DNA of 64,000 nucleotides from Salinibacterium sp. (GCA_025351795.1 JANXVG010000011.1:1-64000); one strand, 5' to 3'. Numbered from the stretch's first letter, positions 8,663 through 17,664 are shown. Notes: generated by a model not told the origin, from the sequence alone. Made by a program: numbers and translations.

Positions 8663-9007
8663 CTACGACGCGGTGGGACCCAGCACACTCGTTCCCGCCC
8701 GCGGGGTGTCGGTAGGTTCCTTGAGCTCTACGAATATGCAGTGGGTGTCGGTGGAACCCCGATTGTGACCGCTGTGGCTCTGGGCGCCTAGCCAGCGAGC
8801 GGCACCGCTCGGCATCTCGACGTCGACGCTGTGGTCACCGTCGATGAGCCGGCGCTCGAACGCGCTCAGTGTGATCATCACGCTATCGGGATGATCGTGG
8901 GGGGTCGTCTCCTCACCCGGGTGGTCGCGGTACTCCAGCACTCGCACCCGCTCATTCTCGAAGACGACGGAGTAGTGGCGGGGATTGGTGAGCACCGGAT
9001 CGACCAT
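8663..9007 (-). CDS. Small cupin-fold protein
   Basis: The product is 114 aa, one cupin barrel. Metal-binding type residues appear in the first motif (ETTPHDHPDSVMI) and in the second (GSTDTHCIFVELK). The N-terminus has NPRHYSVVFENERVRVLEYR, a pattern typical of the small cytoplasmic cupins often annotated as BauB-like or cytosolic cupins. No enzyme activity can be assigned from the sequence. It lies between pth and mfd on the same strand, with an 80-bp gap to mfd and 91 bp from pth. Confidence 0.75.
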   Translation of the reverse strand: MVDPVLTNPRHYSVVFENERVRVLEYRDHPGEETTPHDHPDSVMITLSAFERRLIDGDHSVDVEMPSGAARWLGAQSHSGHNRGSTDTHCIFVELKEPTDTPRAGTSVLGPTAS

Positions 9008-9098
9008 GGGTTGAGACTACGCGCGGCGGCGCGAACGGGGCAAGATCGCGAACGGAAGGAGTATCGCACGGGGTGCGATATCAGCGCCGGCTGGGCAA

Positions 9099-9683
9099 TC
9101 AGCGCGGCGAATGAAACCTGAGTTGTGCGGTGGTGAGGCCGTCGGTCGCGATGAGCTCGACGGCATCCGCTGCGTCGACAAGGATATTCGGCAGCAGCGT
9201 GCGCTCGGTCGCTGAGAAGTCGTGCAACACGAAGTCGGCTGCGGGTTGGCGACCGGGAGGACGACCGATACCAATCCGTACGCGGGTGAATTCGGGCGTG
9301 GCGATTGCTGCCGCAATATCGCGGATACCGTTGTGCCCGCCGTGCCCGCCGCCGGTCTTCAGGCGGATGGCGTCGAACGGGATGTCGAGCTCATCGTGCA
9401 CCACGATCAACCGCGCCGGATCGATCTTGTAGAAGCGCAGCAGCGCCGCGACCGGGCCTCCCGAGACGTTCATGAAGGCGTTGGGTTTGGCCAGGATGAG
9501 GCGTGCACCCCCGGCACCGCTTCGGCCCGCAGCGACGAGCGCGTTGGTCTTGTGCGATGTGAACGTCGTGCGCAGGCGGGCGGCCAGCTCGGCGAGCACC
9601 ATGTGCCCGACGTTGTGGCGGTTGCCAGCGTAGCCGGGCCCGGGATTGCCGAGCCCGACTACAAGCCACTGGTCTGTGTCCAC
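9099..9683 (-). CDS. pth: Peptidyl-tRNA hydrolase
   Basis: The product is 194 aa, the normal size for bacterial Pth. The enzyme cleaves the ester bond of peptidyl-tRNAs released from stalled ribosomes. The N-terminal LVVGLGNPGPGYAGNRHNVG holds the catalytic His and substrate-binding Asn, and KPNAFMNVSGGPVA and VHDELDIPF are the other conserved blocks. It is 26 bp downstream of rplY on the same strand, the usual actinobacterial pairing, so the two are probably co-transcribed. Confidence 0.97.
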   Translation of the reverse strand: MDTDQWLVVGLGNPGPGYAGNRHNVGHMVLAELAARLRTTFTSHKTNALVAAGRSGAGGARLILAKPNAFMNVSGGPVAALLRFYKIDPARLIVVHDELDIPFDAIRLKTGGGHGGHNGIRDIAAAIATPEFTRVRIGIGRPPGRQPAADFVLHDFSATERTLLPNILVDAADAVELIATDGLTTAQLRFHSPR

Positions 9684-9709
9684 CGGCGTTCTCGTGCGGA
9701 AGAGTCTGA

Positions 9710-10336
9710 TTACTCAGCAGCCTCAGTTGCGGCGGCCGGAGCTGCTTCAGCCTCAGCCTCCTCGCCCAGGTCTTGCTCGGCGGGAACGGAAACGGCGAGC
9801 ACGAGTGCATCCGCCTCGGTGATGAGCGTTGCGCCGGCGGGCAGCGTGACATCTTTGGCGAGAATGTGGGTACCAGCCTCTGCGCCCTCGATATCGATCG
9901 ACACGCTCTCCGGGATGCTTGTGGCGTCAACCTCGAGCAGCAGCGTGCGGTTGTCGAGCTCAGCGGTAGTACCGGCAACTGGCTCGCCGATCACGTGCAC
10001 TGAAACCTCGACCTGAACTTTTTCACCCTTGCGGATGACGATGAGGTCAATGTGCTCGATGATCTGCCGCACCGGGTCTTTCTGCACGTCCTTGACGAGC
10101 GCGAGAGTCACCTTGCCTTGGATGTCGAGCTCGAGAACCTGGTTTGACTTACGCAAGATCAGGGCGACCTCGTGCCCGGGCAGAGTCACGTGCTGGGGAA
10201 CGGTTCCGTGCCCATAGATCACGGCCGGGATCTTGCCGAGAGCGCGGATCTTGCGCGCGGCTCCCTTACCGAAAGACTCGCGAACCTCGGTGACGAGGTG
10301 ATTGCTAACTTCTTTGACGCCGGGCTTCTCAGCCAT
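9710..10336 (-). CDS. rplY: Ribosomal protein bL25 with Ctc/TL5-type C-terminal domain
   Basis: The product is 208 aa. It binds 5S rRNA in the large ribosomal subunit; the long form corresponds to the general stress protein Ctc/TL5. I start it at the ATG at 10334-10336 because an AAGGAGA ribosome-binding site lies just upstream; a longer open frame adds an implausible Pro-rich leader. The N-terminal beta-barrel carries GKGAARKIRALGKIPAVIYG, a signature of the family, and the C-terminal domain ends in an acidic/alanine-rich tail (EEAEAEAAPAAATEAAE). The 5' leader contains two GC-rich palindromic repeats listed separately. Confidence 0.96.
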   Translation of the reverse strand: MAEKPGVKEVSNHLVTEVRESFGKGAARKIRALGKIPAVIYGHGTVPQHVTLPGHEVALILRKSNQVLELDIQGKVTLALVKDVQKDPVRQIIEHIDLIVIRKGEKVQVEVSVHVIGEPVAGTTAELDNRTLLLEVDATSIPESVSIDIEGAEAGTHILAKDVTLPAGATLITEADALVLAVSVPAEQDLGEEAEAEAAPAAATEAAE

Positions 10337-10656
10337 GATTATCTCCTTGTGCGGGGCCGGGGCCCATGGTGTTGGGCCGGGGCCCACGTGTGATTTTCAA
10401 CTCGAACGCATATCAGCGTGAGGAAGACGTGTGGCTTTCGCCTGTTGCCCGCTCCACCGCGTCGATTACGGATGCTATCGTTGGCATCCCTCGCCGAAGT
10501 ACTGTTCGACTTTACACCGAACACGGCGCGGCAGCGATGCATCCGCCGCCATCACCCCGGCTGCGTGCAGCAGCCGAAGGACTAGCCTTGAAGACGGCGT
10601 AGTTCGCAGGCAACCGGTTCGAAGCAACCGGTTCGCCGCAACCCAAGGGAGTAGTC
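10337..10656. promoter_or_regulatory. 320-bp divergent intergenic region between rplY and gnd
   Basis: No gene is supported. The region must contain promoters for both divergent genes. On the rplY side it has two direct copies of a GC-rich palindrome (10354-10366 and 10374-10386). On the gnd side it has a tandem duplication of GCAACCGGTTCG (10610-10621 and 10624-10635) just upstream of the AAGGGAG ribosome-binding site of gnd. Confidence 0.7.
10354..10386 (-). promoter_or_regulatory. Two palindromic GC-rich repeats in the rplY mRNA leader
   Basis: The 13-mer GGGCCGGGGCCCA occurs at 10354-10366 and 10374-10386. In the rplY transcript each copy can fold as a GGGC-CCCG-GCCC hairpin, and they end about 10 nt before the ribosome-binding site. 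A regulatory role is inferred from position. Confidence 0.45.
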
Positions 10657-12111
10657 GTGGCCAAGGCAGCACAGGCAAACATCGGCGTGGTGGGTCTCGC
10701 GGTGATGGGGTCGAACCTCGCTCGCAACCTCGCGAGCCGCGACGGCAACACCGTGGCGATCTTCAACCGCAGCTACGAGAAGACCGCAACCCTGCTCGCT
10801 GAGCACCCGGAAGCACACTTCGTGCCCGCAACCAGCTACGAGGAGTTCGCTGCCGCGCTCTCGAAGCCGCGCACCGCGCTCATCATGGTGCAGGCCGGCG
10901 CGGGAACGGATGCCGTCATCGACGCGTTGACCGCCGTGTTCGAGCCGGGCGACATCATCGTAGATGGCGGTAACGCCCTCTTCACCGACACCATCCGTCG
11001 TGAGAAGGCGGTGCGAGAAATTGGAATCAACTTCGTGGGTGCCGGTATCTCAGGCGGCGAAGAAGGGGCGCTGCTCGGCCCGTCGATCATGCCAGGCGGC
11101 TCGGCAGAGGCGTGGAAGACGCTCGGCCCCATCCTCAGATCCATCGCGGCGGTCGCCGAAGGCGAGCCCTGTGTGACGCATGTGGGCACAGACGGCGCCG
11201 GCCATTTCGTCAAGATGATTCACAACGGCATCGAGTATGCCGACATGCAGCTCATCGCCGAGGCCTACGACCTGATCCGCCACGGCACCGGTGCCACTCC
11301 CGCCGAAATTGCCGACATCTTCACCGAGTGGAACGCGGGCGAGCTCGAGAGCTACCTCATCGAGATCACCGCCGAGGTGCTGCGCCACGTGGACACGAAG
11401 ACCGGTAAGCCGCTGGTTGACGTGATCCTCGACCAGGCCGGCTCGAAGGGCACTGGCGTCTGGACCGTGCAGACGGCGCTCGACCTGGGCATTCCGGTCT
11501 CGGGCATAGCGGAGGCCGTTTTTGCCCGTGCACTGTCGTCGAAGCCCGCGCAGCGGGCGGCGGCGTCCGCGCTCCCCGGGCCGAGCGCTCCCCTCACCGT
11601 GACCGACAGTGCCGCTTTCGTCGAAGACGTACGACAGGCCCTGTACGCGTCGAAAATCATCGCGTACAGCCAAGGATTCGATGCGATCGTCGCTGGCGCT
11701 GAGCAGTACAACTGGGATATCAAGAAGGGCGAGATTGCGAAGATCTGGCGCGGCGGATGCATCATTCGCGCACGCTTTCTCAATCGAATCACGGATGCTT
11801 ACGCCGAGAACCCCGGGCTCGTCGCGCTCGTGACCGCACCATTCTTCACTGACGTCGTGACCACCACGCAAGAAGCCTGGCGTCGCGTTGTGGCGCTGGC
11901 CGCGCAATCCGGCATCCCGACTCCGTCGTTCTCGTCATCGCTCGCGTACTACGACGGGTTACGCGCCGAGCGTCTGCCCGCCGCACTCGTGCAGGGCCAG
12001 CGTGACTTCTTCGGTGCGCACACCTACAAGCGCATCGACATGGAGGGCATCTTCCACACGCTCTGGTCGGGCGACCGAACCGAGATCGAAACCGAGGGTA
12101 GCAGCCACTAG
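10657..12111 (+). CDS. gnd: 6-phosphogluconate dehydrogenase (decarboxylating)
   Basis: The product is 484 aa, the long dimeric form. It oxidises 6-phosphogluconate to ribulose 5-phosphate and CO2 with NADP+ in the pentose phosphate pathway. The N-terminal Rossmann motif is VVGLAVMGSNLARNLASR (about residues 9-26). The substrate-binding block GISGGEEGALLGPSIMPGG and catalytic KMIHNGIEYADMQL are intact, and the C-terminal all-helical domain ends with the tail that covers the active site of the partner subunit. The GTG start is preceded by AAGGGAG. The gene is monocistronic and convergent with nagB. Confidence 0.97.
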   Translation: MAKAAQANIGVVGLAVMGSNLARNLASRDGNTVAIFNRSYEKTATLLAEHPEAHFVPATSYEEFAAALSKPRTALIMVQAGAGTDAVIDALTAVFEPGDIIVDGGNALFTDTIRREKAVREIGINFVGAGISGGEEGALLGPSIMPGGSAEAWKTLGPILRSIAAVAEGEPCVTHVGTDGAGHFVKMIHNGIEYADMQLIAEAYDLIRHGTGATPAEIADIFTEWNAGELESYLIEITAEVLRHVDTKTGKPLVDVILDQAGSKGTGVWTVQTALDLGIPVSGIAEAVFARALSSKPAQRAAASALPGPSAPLTVTDSAAFVEDVRQALYASKIIAYSQGFDAIVAGAEQYNWDIKKGEIAKIWRGGCIIRARFLNRITDAYAENPGLVALVTAPFFTDVVTTTQEAWRRVVALAAQSGIPTPSFSSSLAYYDGLRAERLPAALVQGQRDFFGAHTYKRIDMEGIFHTLWSGDRTEIETEGSSH

Positions 12112-12114
12112 CCA

Positions 12115-12134
12115 TGGCTGGGCACGACCAGCCA
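12115..12134 (+). terminator. Hairpin after gnd, candidate terminator
   Basis: TGGCTGG (12115-12121) and CCAGCCA (12128-12134) form a perfect 7-bp stem with a 6-nt loop, 4 nt after the gnd stop codon. There is no U-tract, so it may be a weak or bidirectional terminator between gnd and the convergent nagB. Confidence 0.45.
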
Positions 12135-12176
12135 CAGCGGTGATCGTGATCCACCACCGGGACAGTCTCGAACCAC

Positions 12177-12923
12177 TCAGGACCAGACGGTGGGTAGGTG
12201 CTGGGCTGCAGGCCCGTCGATCACTACGGTGACATCCGCATGCAATTGCAGTACCGACGCAGGACACTCGGGCGAAACCGGGCCGAAGAGCGCGGCTGCG
12301 AGGGCGCGAGCCTTGTGCTCCCCTTGTGCGACGAGGATGATCGCACGGGCGCGCCCGATCGTGGCCAGTCCCTGGGTTATCGCCTGGGTGGGAACGCTCT
12401 CGATGGCATCGAAGTAACGCACATTGTCGCTCCTCGTGCTGGCCGACAGGGTCACCACGCGCGTACCAGAGTTAAGTGGAGAGTCGGGCTCGTTGAATCC
12501 GAGGTGGCCGTTGGAGCCGATTCCGACCACTTGGACGTCGACACCGCCGCTGCTGATCAGTTGAGCTTCGAAGCGAGCGGCCTCAGCATCTGCATCGACG
12601 GCGGCCCCGTTCGGAACGAAAACGCGTGCGGGATCGATCCCCAGAGGTCGCACTACCCGCTCGCGGACGAACGCTGCATAGCTGCGCGAGTCGTCAGCCG
12701 AGAAACCAACGTATTCGTCGAGCGCGAAAATCGATGCGCGGGCCAACGGGTTCGAGCCGAAAGTGACCCGTCTCGCCAATTCCGCATAAATACCGAGCGG
12801 TGATGATCCGGTGGCTACGCCCAGAACCGGCGCCATTCTGCCGGCAACGGCATCCATGATTCGGTCGGATGCACAGGCGGCCAACTCCTCGGGATTTTCG
12901 GCGACGACCAGACGGAGAGTCAT
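12177..12923 (-). CDS. nagB: Glucosamine-6-phosphate deaminase family protein (NagB-like)
   Basis: The product is 248 aa. NagB converts glucosamine 6-phosphate to fructose 6-phosphate and ammonia. The phosphate-binding loop (VATGSSPLGIY), catalytic Asp in IFALDEYVG (about residue 68) and the VGIGSNGHLGFNEP block (about residues 131-145) with the active-site His are all present, so a true deaminase/isomerase activity is likely. Its start overlaps the stop of the FGGY kinase by 4 nt (ATGA), so the two are translationally coupled as the last genes of the catabolic operon. The natural substrate could be a different amino sugar phosphate, given the companions. Confidence 0.9.
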   Translation of the reverse strand: MTLRLVVAENPEELAACASDRIMDAVAGRMAPVLGVATGSSPLGIYAELARRVTFGSNPLARASIFALDEYVGFSADDSRSYAAFVRERVVRPLGIDPARVFVPNGAAVDADAEAARFEAQLISSGGVDVQVVGIGSNGHLGFNEPDSPLNSGTRVVTLSASTRSDNVRYFDAIESVPTQAITQGLATIGRARAIILVAQGEHKARALAAALFGPVSPECPASVLQLHADVTVVIDGPAAQHLPTVWS

Positions 12924-14383
12924 TCCCCGCCTAGCGATCCAACGCCGGAGGATTCTCCCGGCGTGGTGCGAAGTCGCAGTTCGTCGTGCCGGATCGCAAG
13001 CTCGTCCCAGAGCGCGCCTCGCGAAATTCGTGGTTCAGTCACGACAACGGGCCACTCGATTTCGGTCGTCCAACCAGCCGTCGCTTCCCCAGCGAGGAGG
13101 GCGGCTCCGACGGCTGAGTGATCGGTCTCCCCCTCGACGAACTCGACGACTCGGCCAGTCGCGTCCGCGAGATCTTGGCGCACAGTTCCCGACGATGCAC
13201 TCCTGCCCGTCACCCGCACGACTCCTCGCGTTGAATCTGATCTCGGGCTATCGACAAGCGCGAGGCACCGACGGGATTCGAGCACAATTCCGGAGACGAG
13301 TCCGCGTGCGACATCACTAGCTCCGGAGCGCAGCGATAGCCCACTGATCACGCCCATGAGTCGATCGTCCCAGAGTGCGCCCTGCTCGCCGGGCGCGACG
13401 TAGGGAAGAAACCCGGGAGCGGAAAGAATGTCTGCTCCGGCGGCGAGGCGAATGAGCTCGTCGGCACCTCCCGGAAGGTTGAGCACTCCCGCAAGCCACG
13501 CGAACGCGGATCCGGTCGCGAGGAGGTCCATCTCCAGACCGAATCCCTCGCCGACCATAGGCGTCACGATGTACCGCATTCGGTCGTCGAGCCGAAGAGC
13601 CTCGCTGAACGAGAGGATGACCGTGCTTGACCCGGCAACGTAGGCGACGTCGCCCTGACGCCGTACTCCGAGACCATATGCCCCGAGAACCGAGTCCGCC
13701 GCGCCAAGGACGACCGGTAATCCTGATCGGCATCCAAAACGTTCAGCCAGGTGCGGACGCAGAGCGGCTGCCGTGTTCGATGGCAGAACGTCTGGTACGA
13801 CGATTCCGGCCAAGATCGAGCGGATCCATCGGCCGGACGCAAGATCGAAGGCTCCGTACCCGGCGGCCGTACTCGGATCGGTTGCGAGTTCTCCGGTGAG
13901 CAGCAGGAACAGATAGTCCTTCGCTCCCGCAATGGTCGTTCCCCCTGCCGCTGGGGCCACGCGTGCGTGCATGGGCAGCAGGTACCGCGCATCGACGTAT
14001 TGTCCGGTGGAGCGGTAGAGCTCATCGACACCGTGCCGTGCCCTCAGGTCGCGGGCCTCGAGGGCGGCCCGATTATCTTCCCAGGTCACAGCCGGTCCCA
14101 CTGGTTCCCGTCGGCTATTCAGGCAGACCAAGGTGGGCAACATTGCCGACAGTCCGATCGAGGTCCATCTGGCCGGCTCGATCTGCCGGCCAAGGGCCGC
14201 AAGCACCGAATCGACTGCATCGCTCCACGCTCGCGGTGACTGCTCGGCCGCGCCGGGCTCAGGCCGGCTCGTGGGGTAGTCCATCCGCGCTCGTCCGAGC
14301 ACAAGCCCTTCTTCAGACAGCGCCACTGCCTTGAGACCGGATGTGCCAAGGTCGAGACCGATCGACACCAATCCGCTCGTCAT
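12920..14383 (-). CDS. FGGY-family carbohydrate kinase (xylulokinase-like)
   Basis: The product is about 487 aa. I start it at the ATG at 14381-14383, where the conserved N-terminus SIGLDLGTSGLKAVAL begins; the longer frame adds non-homologous residues. The second ATPase-core half carries VLGAADSVLGAYGLG and AYVAGSSTVI, and the C-terminal VVRVTGRSASSGTVRQDLAD corresponds to the adenosine-binding segment. FGGY kinases phosphorylate sugars, sugar alcohols and ketoses. The specificity cannot be read here; the usual xylulokinase xylA/xylR context is absent. It is 29 bp after the aminotransferase stop and coupled to nagB. Confidence 0.88.
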   Translation of the reverse strand: MTSGLVSIGLDLGTSGLKAVALSEEGLVLGRARMDYPTSRPEPGAAEQSPRAWSDAVDSVLAALGRQIEPARWTSIGLSAMLPTLVCLNSRREPVGPAVTWEDNRAALEARDLRARHGVDELYRSTGQYVDARYLLPMHARVAPAAGGTTIAGAKDYLFLLLTGELATDPSTAAGYGAFDLASGRWIRSILAGIVVPDVLPSNTAAALRPHLAERFGCRSGLPVVLGAADSVLGAYGLGVRRQGDVAYVAGSSTVILSFSEALRLDDRMRYIVTPMVGEGFGLEMDLLATGSAFAWLAGVLNLPGGADELIRLAAGADILSAPGFLPYVAPGEQGALWDDRLMGVISGLSLRSGASDVARGLVSGIVLESRRCLALVDSPRSDSTRGVVRVTGRSASSGTVRQDLADATGRVVEFVEGETDHSAVGAALLAGEATAGWTTEIEWPVVVTEPRISRGALWDELAIRHDELRLRTTPGESSGVGSLGGE

Positions 14384-14412
14384 GCCCTCGTCCCCCGCAT
14401 TCTGCCTAGCGC

Positions 14413-15795
14413 TTAGCGTGTCCGGGCAACGATCTTGAGTGCGTCCGCTGCCGCAGTCAGAGTCTGGTCTATATCGTCGTCGGTGTGCACGAGCGAGACA
14501 AACAGGTTCTCGAACTGCAGCGGGTGAAAGAGCACCCCGCGCACGAGCATCTCTTGATACCAGATCGTGAATGCTGCCTCGTCGGCAGTGCGTGCAGCAT
14601 CCCGCCAGTTTTTGATCGGCTGAGCAGAGAACCACAACTGGAAGACCGTGCCAAGACCGGCGACATACGCGTCCAGGCCGTTCTCGGCTGCCAGGTTAGC
14701 CAAGCCATCCGCTAGACGATATCCCACTGCGCGTTGACGCTCGTACAGGCCCGGCTCGGCCAGGATGTCCATGGTCGCCGAGACCGCGGCACACTGGATC
14801 ACGTTGGCATTGTAGGTACCAGACTGTGAGTACGTGCCGTCGGCTACCAGCCTCATCGCCTCTGTGCTGCCTCCGATTGCGGCAACCGGAAACCCGCCGC
14901 CGAGGCCTTTGGCGAGAGTCGTGAGATCGGGGATCACACCGAAGTATTCCTGGGCTCCGCCGCGGGCGAACCTGAATCCGGTGATCACCTCATCGAAGAT
15001 CAATAGGGCGCCGTACTCGGTCGTCTTCTCTCTGAGTAATTCGAGGTAACCGGGCTCGGGCAGGATGCAGCCGGTATTAAGCACCGCCGGCTCGGTCAAC
15101 ACGGCAGCGACCTCGTGGCCGCGCTGCTCCATGAGCCGCACGAAACTCTCCGGATCGTTCCACGTCAATACCACCAGGGTGTCCTTGAGCTCGTCGGGAA
15201 TTCCTGGGCCCATAGCGACGGGGCGTGGCGAATCCTGTGGTCCGGCGAGGGCGGGGTCCACATGGTTAGACCAGTACACCGTGTCTTGCCAGCCGTGGTA
15301 GTGACCTTCGAACCTGACGATGAGCCGACGTCCCGTCGTAGCGCGTGCCAGTCGGACAGCCGTACCGACCGCCTCCGAACCGGAGTTCGTGAAGCGCACC
15401 TGCTCGATTCCCGGCACGGCCTGGACGACCTTCTCCGCTGCCTCGATCTCGAGCTCATAGGGGAGGCCGAAGCACGTACCATAATCCGCAATAGCGTCAC
15501 TGACGGCCTTGGTAACCGCGGGATGCCGGTGACCCAAAATCATCGGGCCCAGCCCCAGCAGGTAGTCGATGTACTCGTTACCGTCAACGTCGGTAAGGCG
15601 CGAACCCTGTCCGCTGCTGACGAACAACGGGTACGGCTTCCATCCGTTGCGCGGCATACGAGCAGTGCTGCCAGCACCGCCGGGGATACTGCGCTTGGCG
15701 CGCTCAAAGAGTTTCGCCGAGTGCGCGGTTCGTACGGCGAACTGCTCCTCGAATTCGGGCTGGATGCTGGACGGGCCAGTGGACGTTATCGTCAT
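14413..15795 (-). CDS. Class III PLP-dependent aminotransferase (glutamate-1-semialdehyde aminomutase-like)
   Basis: The product is 460 aa with fold type I features: the PLP-contacting NSGSEAVGTAVRLARA, the LLIFDEVITGFRFA acidic block and the Schiff-base Lys in LAKGLGGGFPVAA at about residue 295. It resembles HemL-type enzymes but lies in a sugar-catabolic operon and not near heme genes, so a role in amino-sugar or amino-acid-type substrate conversion is more likely than heme synthesis. The 31-nt gap after the upstream hydrolase gene lacks an obvious ribosome-binding site and carries a palindrome shared with the operon front, listed separately. Confidence 0.85.
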   Translation of the reverse strand: MTITSTGPSSIQPEFEEQFAVRTAHSAKLFERAKRSIPGGAGSTARMPRNGWKPYPLFVSSGQGSRLTDVDGNEYIDYLLGLGPMILGHRHPAVTKAVSDAIADYGTCFGLPYELEIEAAEKVVQAVPGIEQVRFTNSGSEAVGTAVRLARATTGRRLIVRFEGHYHGWQDTVYWSNHVDPALAGPQDSPRPVAMGPGIPDELKDTLVVLTWNDPESFVRLMEQRGHEVAAVLTEPAVLNTGCILPEPGYLELLREKTTEYGALLIFDEVITGFRFARGGAQEYFGVIPDLTTLAKGLGGGFPVAAIGGSTEAMRLVADGTYSQSGTYNANVIQCAAVSATMDILAEPGLYERQRAVGYRLADGLANLAAENGLDAYVAGLGTVFQLWFSAQPIKNWRDAARTADEAAFTIWYQEMLVRGVLFHPLQFENLFVSLVHTDDDIDQTLTAAADALKIVARTR

Positions 15796-15802
15796 TGTGC
15801 TA

Positions 15803-15826
15803 ACTTAGCATACTTAGTATACGAAG
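15803..15826 (-). promoter_or_regulatory. Candidate internal GntR operator before the aminotransferase gene
   Basis: CTTAGTATACGAAG at 15813-15826 is a near-perfect palindrome centred on GTATAC. It adjoins two direct copies of ACTTAG(C/T)AT at 15803-15820. It fills the 31-nt space between the hydrolase stop and the aminotransferase start. The AGTATAC core also occurs in the operator-like palindrome at 20033-20048. Confidence 0.5.
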
Positions 15827-16855
15827 TTAAGAACGCTGCAGTAAACGTGCTGGGTTATCGACCAGCAACGTGGCCACTGTCTCCGAATCGATGCCGTACT
15901 GAGTACTCAGTAGCGGCTTGATCGTGCCCGGCAGATGGGCGTAACCGAGGCCTCCGAACCGACGCAACGTGATCTTCATCCACACATCACATCCGAGCAC
16001 CAACTGGCCCGCGTATCCCTCGGATAGGAGAACAGCAAGATCATCGAGCCGTTGCTTGTCGGTCGCATCGCGGTGGAAGTCGCCCCAGTAGAACTCCGCC
16101 CCGAAGGTGTCGTATTCCAGCACGGCCCCAGCCTGCGCCACTTCGCGGTGGTAGCCCAGGTCGAGGTGTTCATCCATGTGGCTAAACACGACGCGGTCGG
16201 CGGTCATCCCCTCGCTCACCAGTACATCGAGGATGGTCGTTGCGTGAGTACCGAAAGGGTCGAGGTGGATGTTGACAGCCGCTCCCGAGACAGCACCTGC
16301 GGCACCCGCCGCGCGCACGACCTTCCACTCGCGAGGCGTGATCGTCGAACTCGTGCCGATTTCGCCGATAATCGCGGGGAGAATTCCGGAGTGATCCACT
16401 CCTTCGGTGAGCTCACCCAGGAAAAAGTCGGTGATCTGATCCACGTCGGCATGTTCCACCCAATCGGGATGTGCGCCATGTACGTAGAGGGCGGTGGAGA
16501 CAATGATGGTGACGCCACTTCGGCGCGCGAGGTCTGGCAGCAACCGCACCTGTCCGCCCAGGTTTGTGGGAGTGAGGTCGACGAGGGTCCGTCCACCCGC
16601 GGATTCGAACTCGATGAGCTCAACCAGCGACGTTTCGGCGTCATCGAGCACGAGATTGTCCTCAACGCGATGGATGTTCCAGCGCAGCCAGCCCAGATTC
16701 TCCATAGTGACCGACTTGGGCGCATCCGCTTCTGTCGGTGGCTCGTACCACACCCTCGAGTCGGAGAATATGTGGTCGTGCATCGTCGTCACCCCGAGTG
16801 AACTGGCAGGAACCGTACCAAGCACGGTGTGCACGAGTGCAGTATCGTCGATCAT
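15827..16855 (-). CDS. Phosphotriesterase-like metal-dependent hydrolase (amidohydrolase superfamily)
   Basis: The product is 342 aa. The start is the ATG at 16853-16855, which overlaps the stop of the second permease by 4 nt. Binuclear metal ligands are visible: HDHIF near residue 26 for the HxH pair, Glu in IIGEIGTSS (about 163) in place of the carboxylated Lys of classic phosphotriesterase, His in NIHLDPFG (about 195), His in FSHMDEHLD (about 225) and Asp in LGCDVW (about 290). The Glu bridge is typical of the PHP/lactonase branch. In this operon it is likely to hydrolyse a lactone, ester or amide bond of the imported sugar-like compound. Confidence 0.85.
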   Translation of the reverse strand: MIDDTALVHTVLGTVPASSLGVTTMHDHIFSDSRVWYEPPTEADAPKSVTMENLGWLRWNIHRVEDNLVLDDAETSLVELIEFESAGGRTLVDLTPTNLGGQVRLLPDLARRSGVTIIVSTALYVHGAHPDWVEHADVDQITDFFLGELTEGVDHSGILPAIIGEIGTSSTITPREWKVVRAAGAAGAVSGAAVNIHLDPFGTHATTILDVLVSEGMTADRVVFSHMDEHLDLGYHREVAQAGAVLEYDTFGAEFYWGDFHRDATDKQRLDDLAVLLSEGYAGQLVLGCDVWMKITLRRFGGLGYAHLPGTIKPLLSTQYGIDSETVATLLVDNPARLLQRS

Positions 16856-17664
16856 CGTTCTACTCCCGCCGTTAGTCCGCGAACGATGTAGCGCTGGGCG
16901 AATACCGCGAACACGAGAACCGGCAGGGCTGAGAGCAGCGAGGCGGCTCCGAGTTGATCCCAGTGCACGGCGGCGTAGCCCTTGTAGCTCGAAGCGAGAA
17001 TGGGGATAGTCGGATTCGACGACGTGAGTGCGAGCGCAATCGTGACCTCGTTCCAGACGTTCACGGCAAGGATGATCGACGTCGTAGCGATACCAGGGAC
17101 CACTAGCGGAAAGTAGACGTGGCGCAGCGTCATCCATGAAGTGCAGCCATCAAGGGTGGCAGCCTCGGACAGTTCAATCGGGATGGTCTGGAAGAACGCG
17201 AGTAGCAACCACATCGCCAGCGGGATGGTTGCCGACTGGTACGCGATCGCCAAGCCGGGTGCCGAATCATAGAGGCCGATGCTCTGAAGCACCGAATACA
17301 ACGGAATTGCGACGAGGAAATCGGGGAACAGGTAGGCCACGAACAACCAGCCCAAGAGTCCGGTGCGAGCACGTATCCGGCGCCGGGTAAGGATATACGC
17401 AGCTGGCACGGTGACCGCCAGAGTCAGCGCAAGGGTGAGGGCGACAGTGGCAGCGCTCATGAGCGCTGCCTGGGCAAACCCCTGGTCGGACCACACGACC
17501 GCGAACGCCGAGAAATCGGGCACGAAGAGGAACGTCGGCGTGCCGAACGACTTCACCGGGTCTTGGGTGGCAATGCAGAAAATCCAGTACAGCGGAAAGA
17601 GTGTGACCACAATCGCGATCCCGAGATACACCCACTTCGCTACTCGCCCGGCCCGGTTAACCAC
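16852..17664 (-). CDS. Carbohydrate ABC transporter permease, MalG type
   Basis: The product is 270 aa with six predicted membrane helices. The cytoplasmic EAA loop reads ELSEAATLDGCTSWMTLRHV, typical of CUT1 sugar permeases that contact the ATPase. The N-terminus (ALFPLYWIFCIATQDP) matches MalG-like proteins. It overlaps the first permease by 8 nt and the hydrolase by 4 nt. No ATPase gene is in this operon, so a shared MsiK-type ATPase encoded elsewhere probably energises it, which is common in Actinobacteria. Confidence 0.9.
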   Translation of the reverse strand: MVNRAGRVAKWVYLGIAIVVTLFPLYWIFCIATQDPVKSFGTPTFLFVPDFSAFAVVWSDQGFAQAALMSAATVALTLALTLAVTVPAAYILTRRRIRARTGLLGWLFVAYLFPDFLVAIPLYSVLQSIGLYDSAPGLAIAYQSATIPLAMWLLLAFFQTIPIELSEAATLDGCTSWMTLRHVYFPLVVPGIATTSIILAVNVWNEVTIALALTSSNPTIPILASSYKGYAAVHWDQLGAASLLSALPVLVFAVFAQRYIVRGLTAGVER

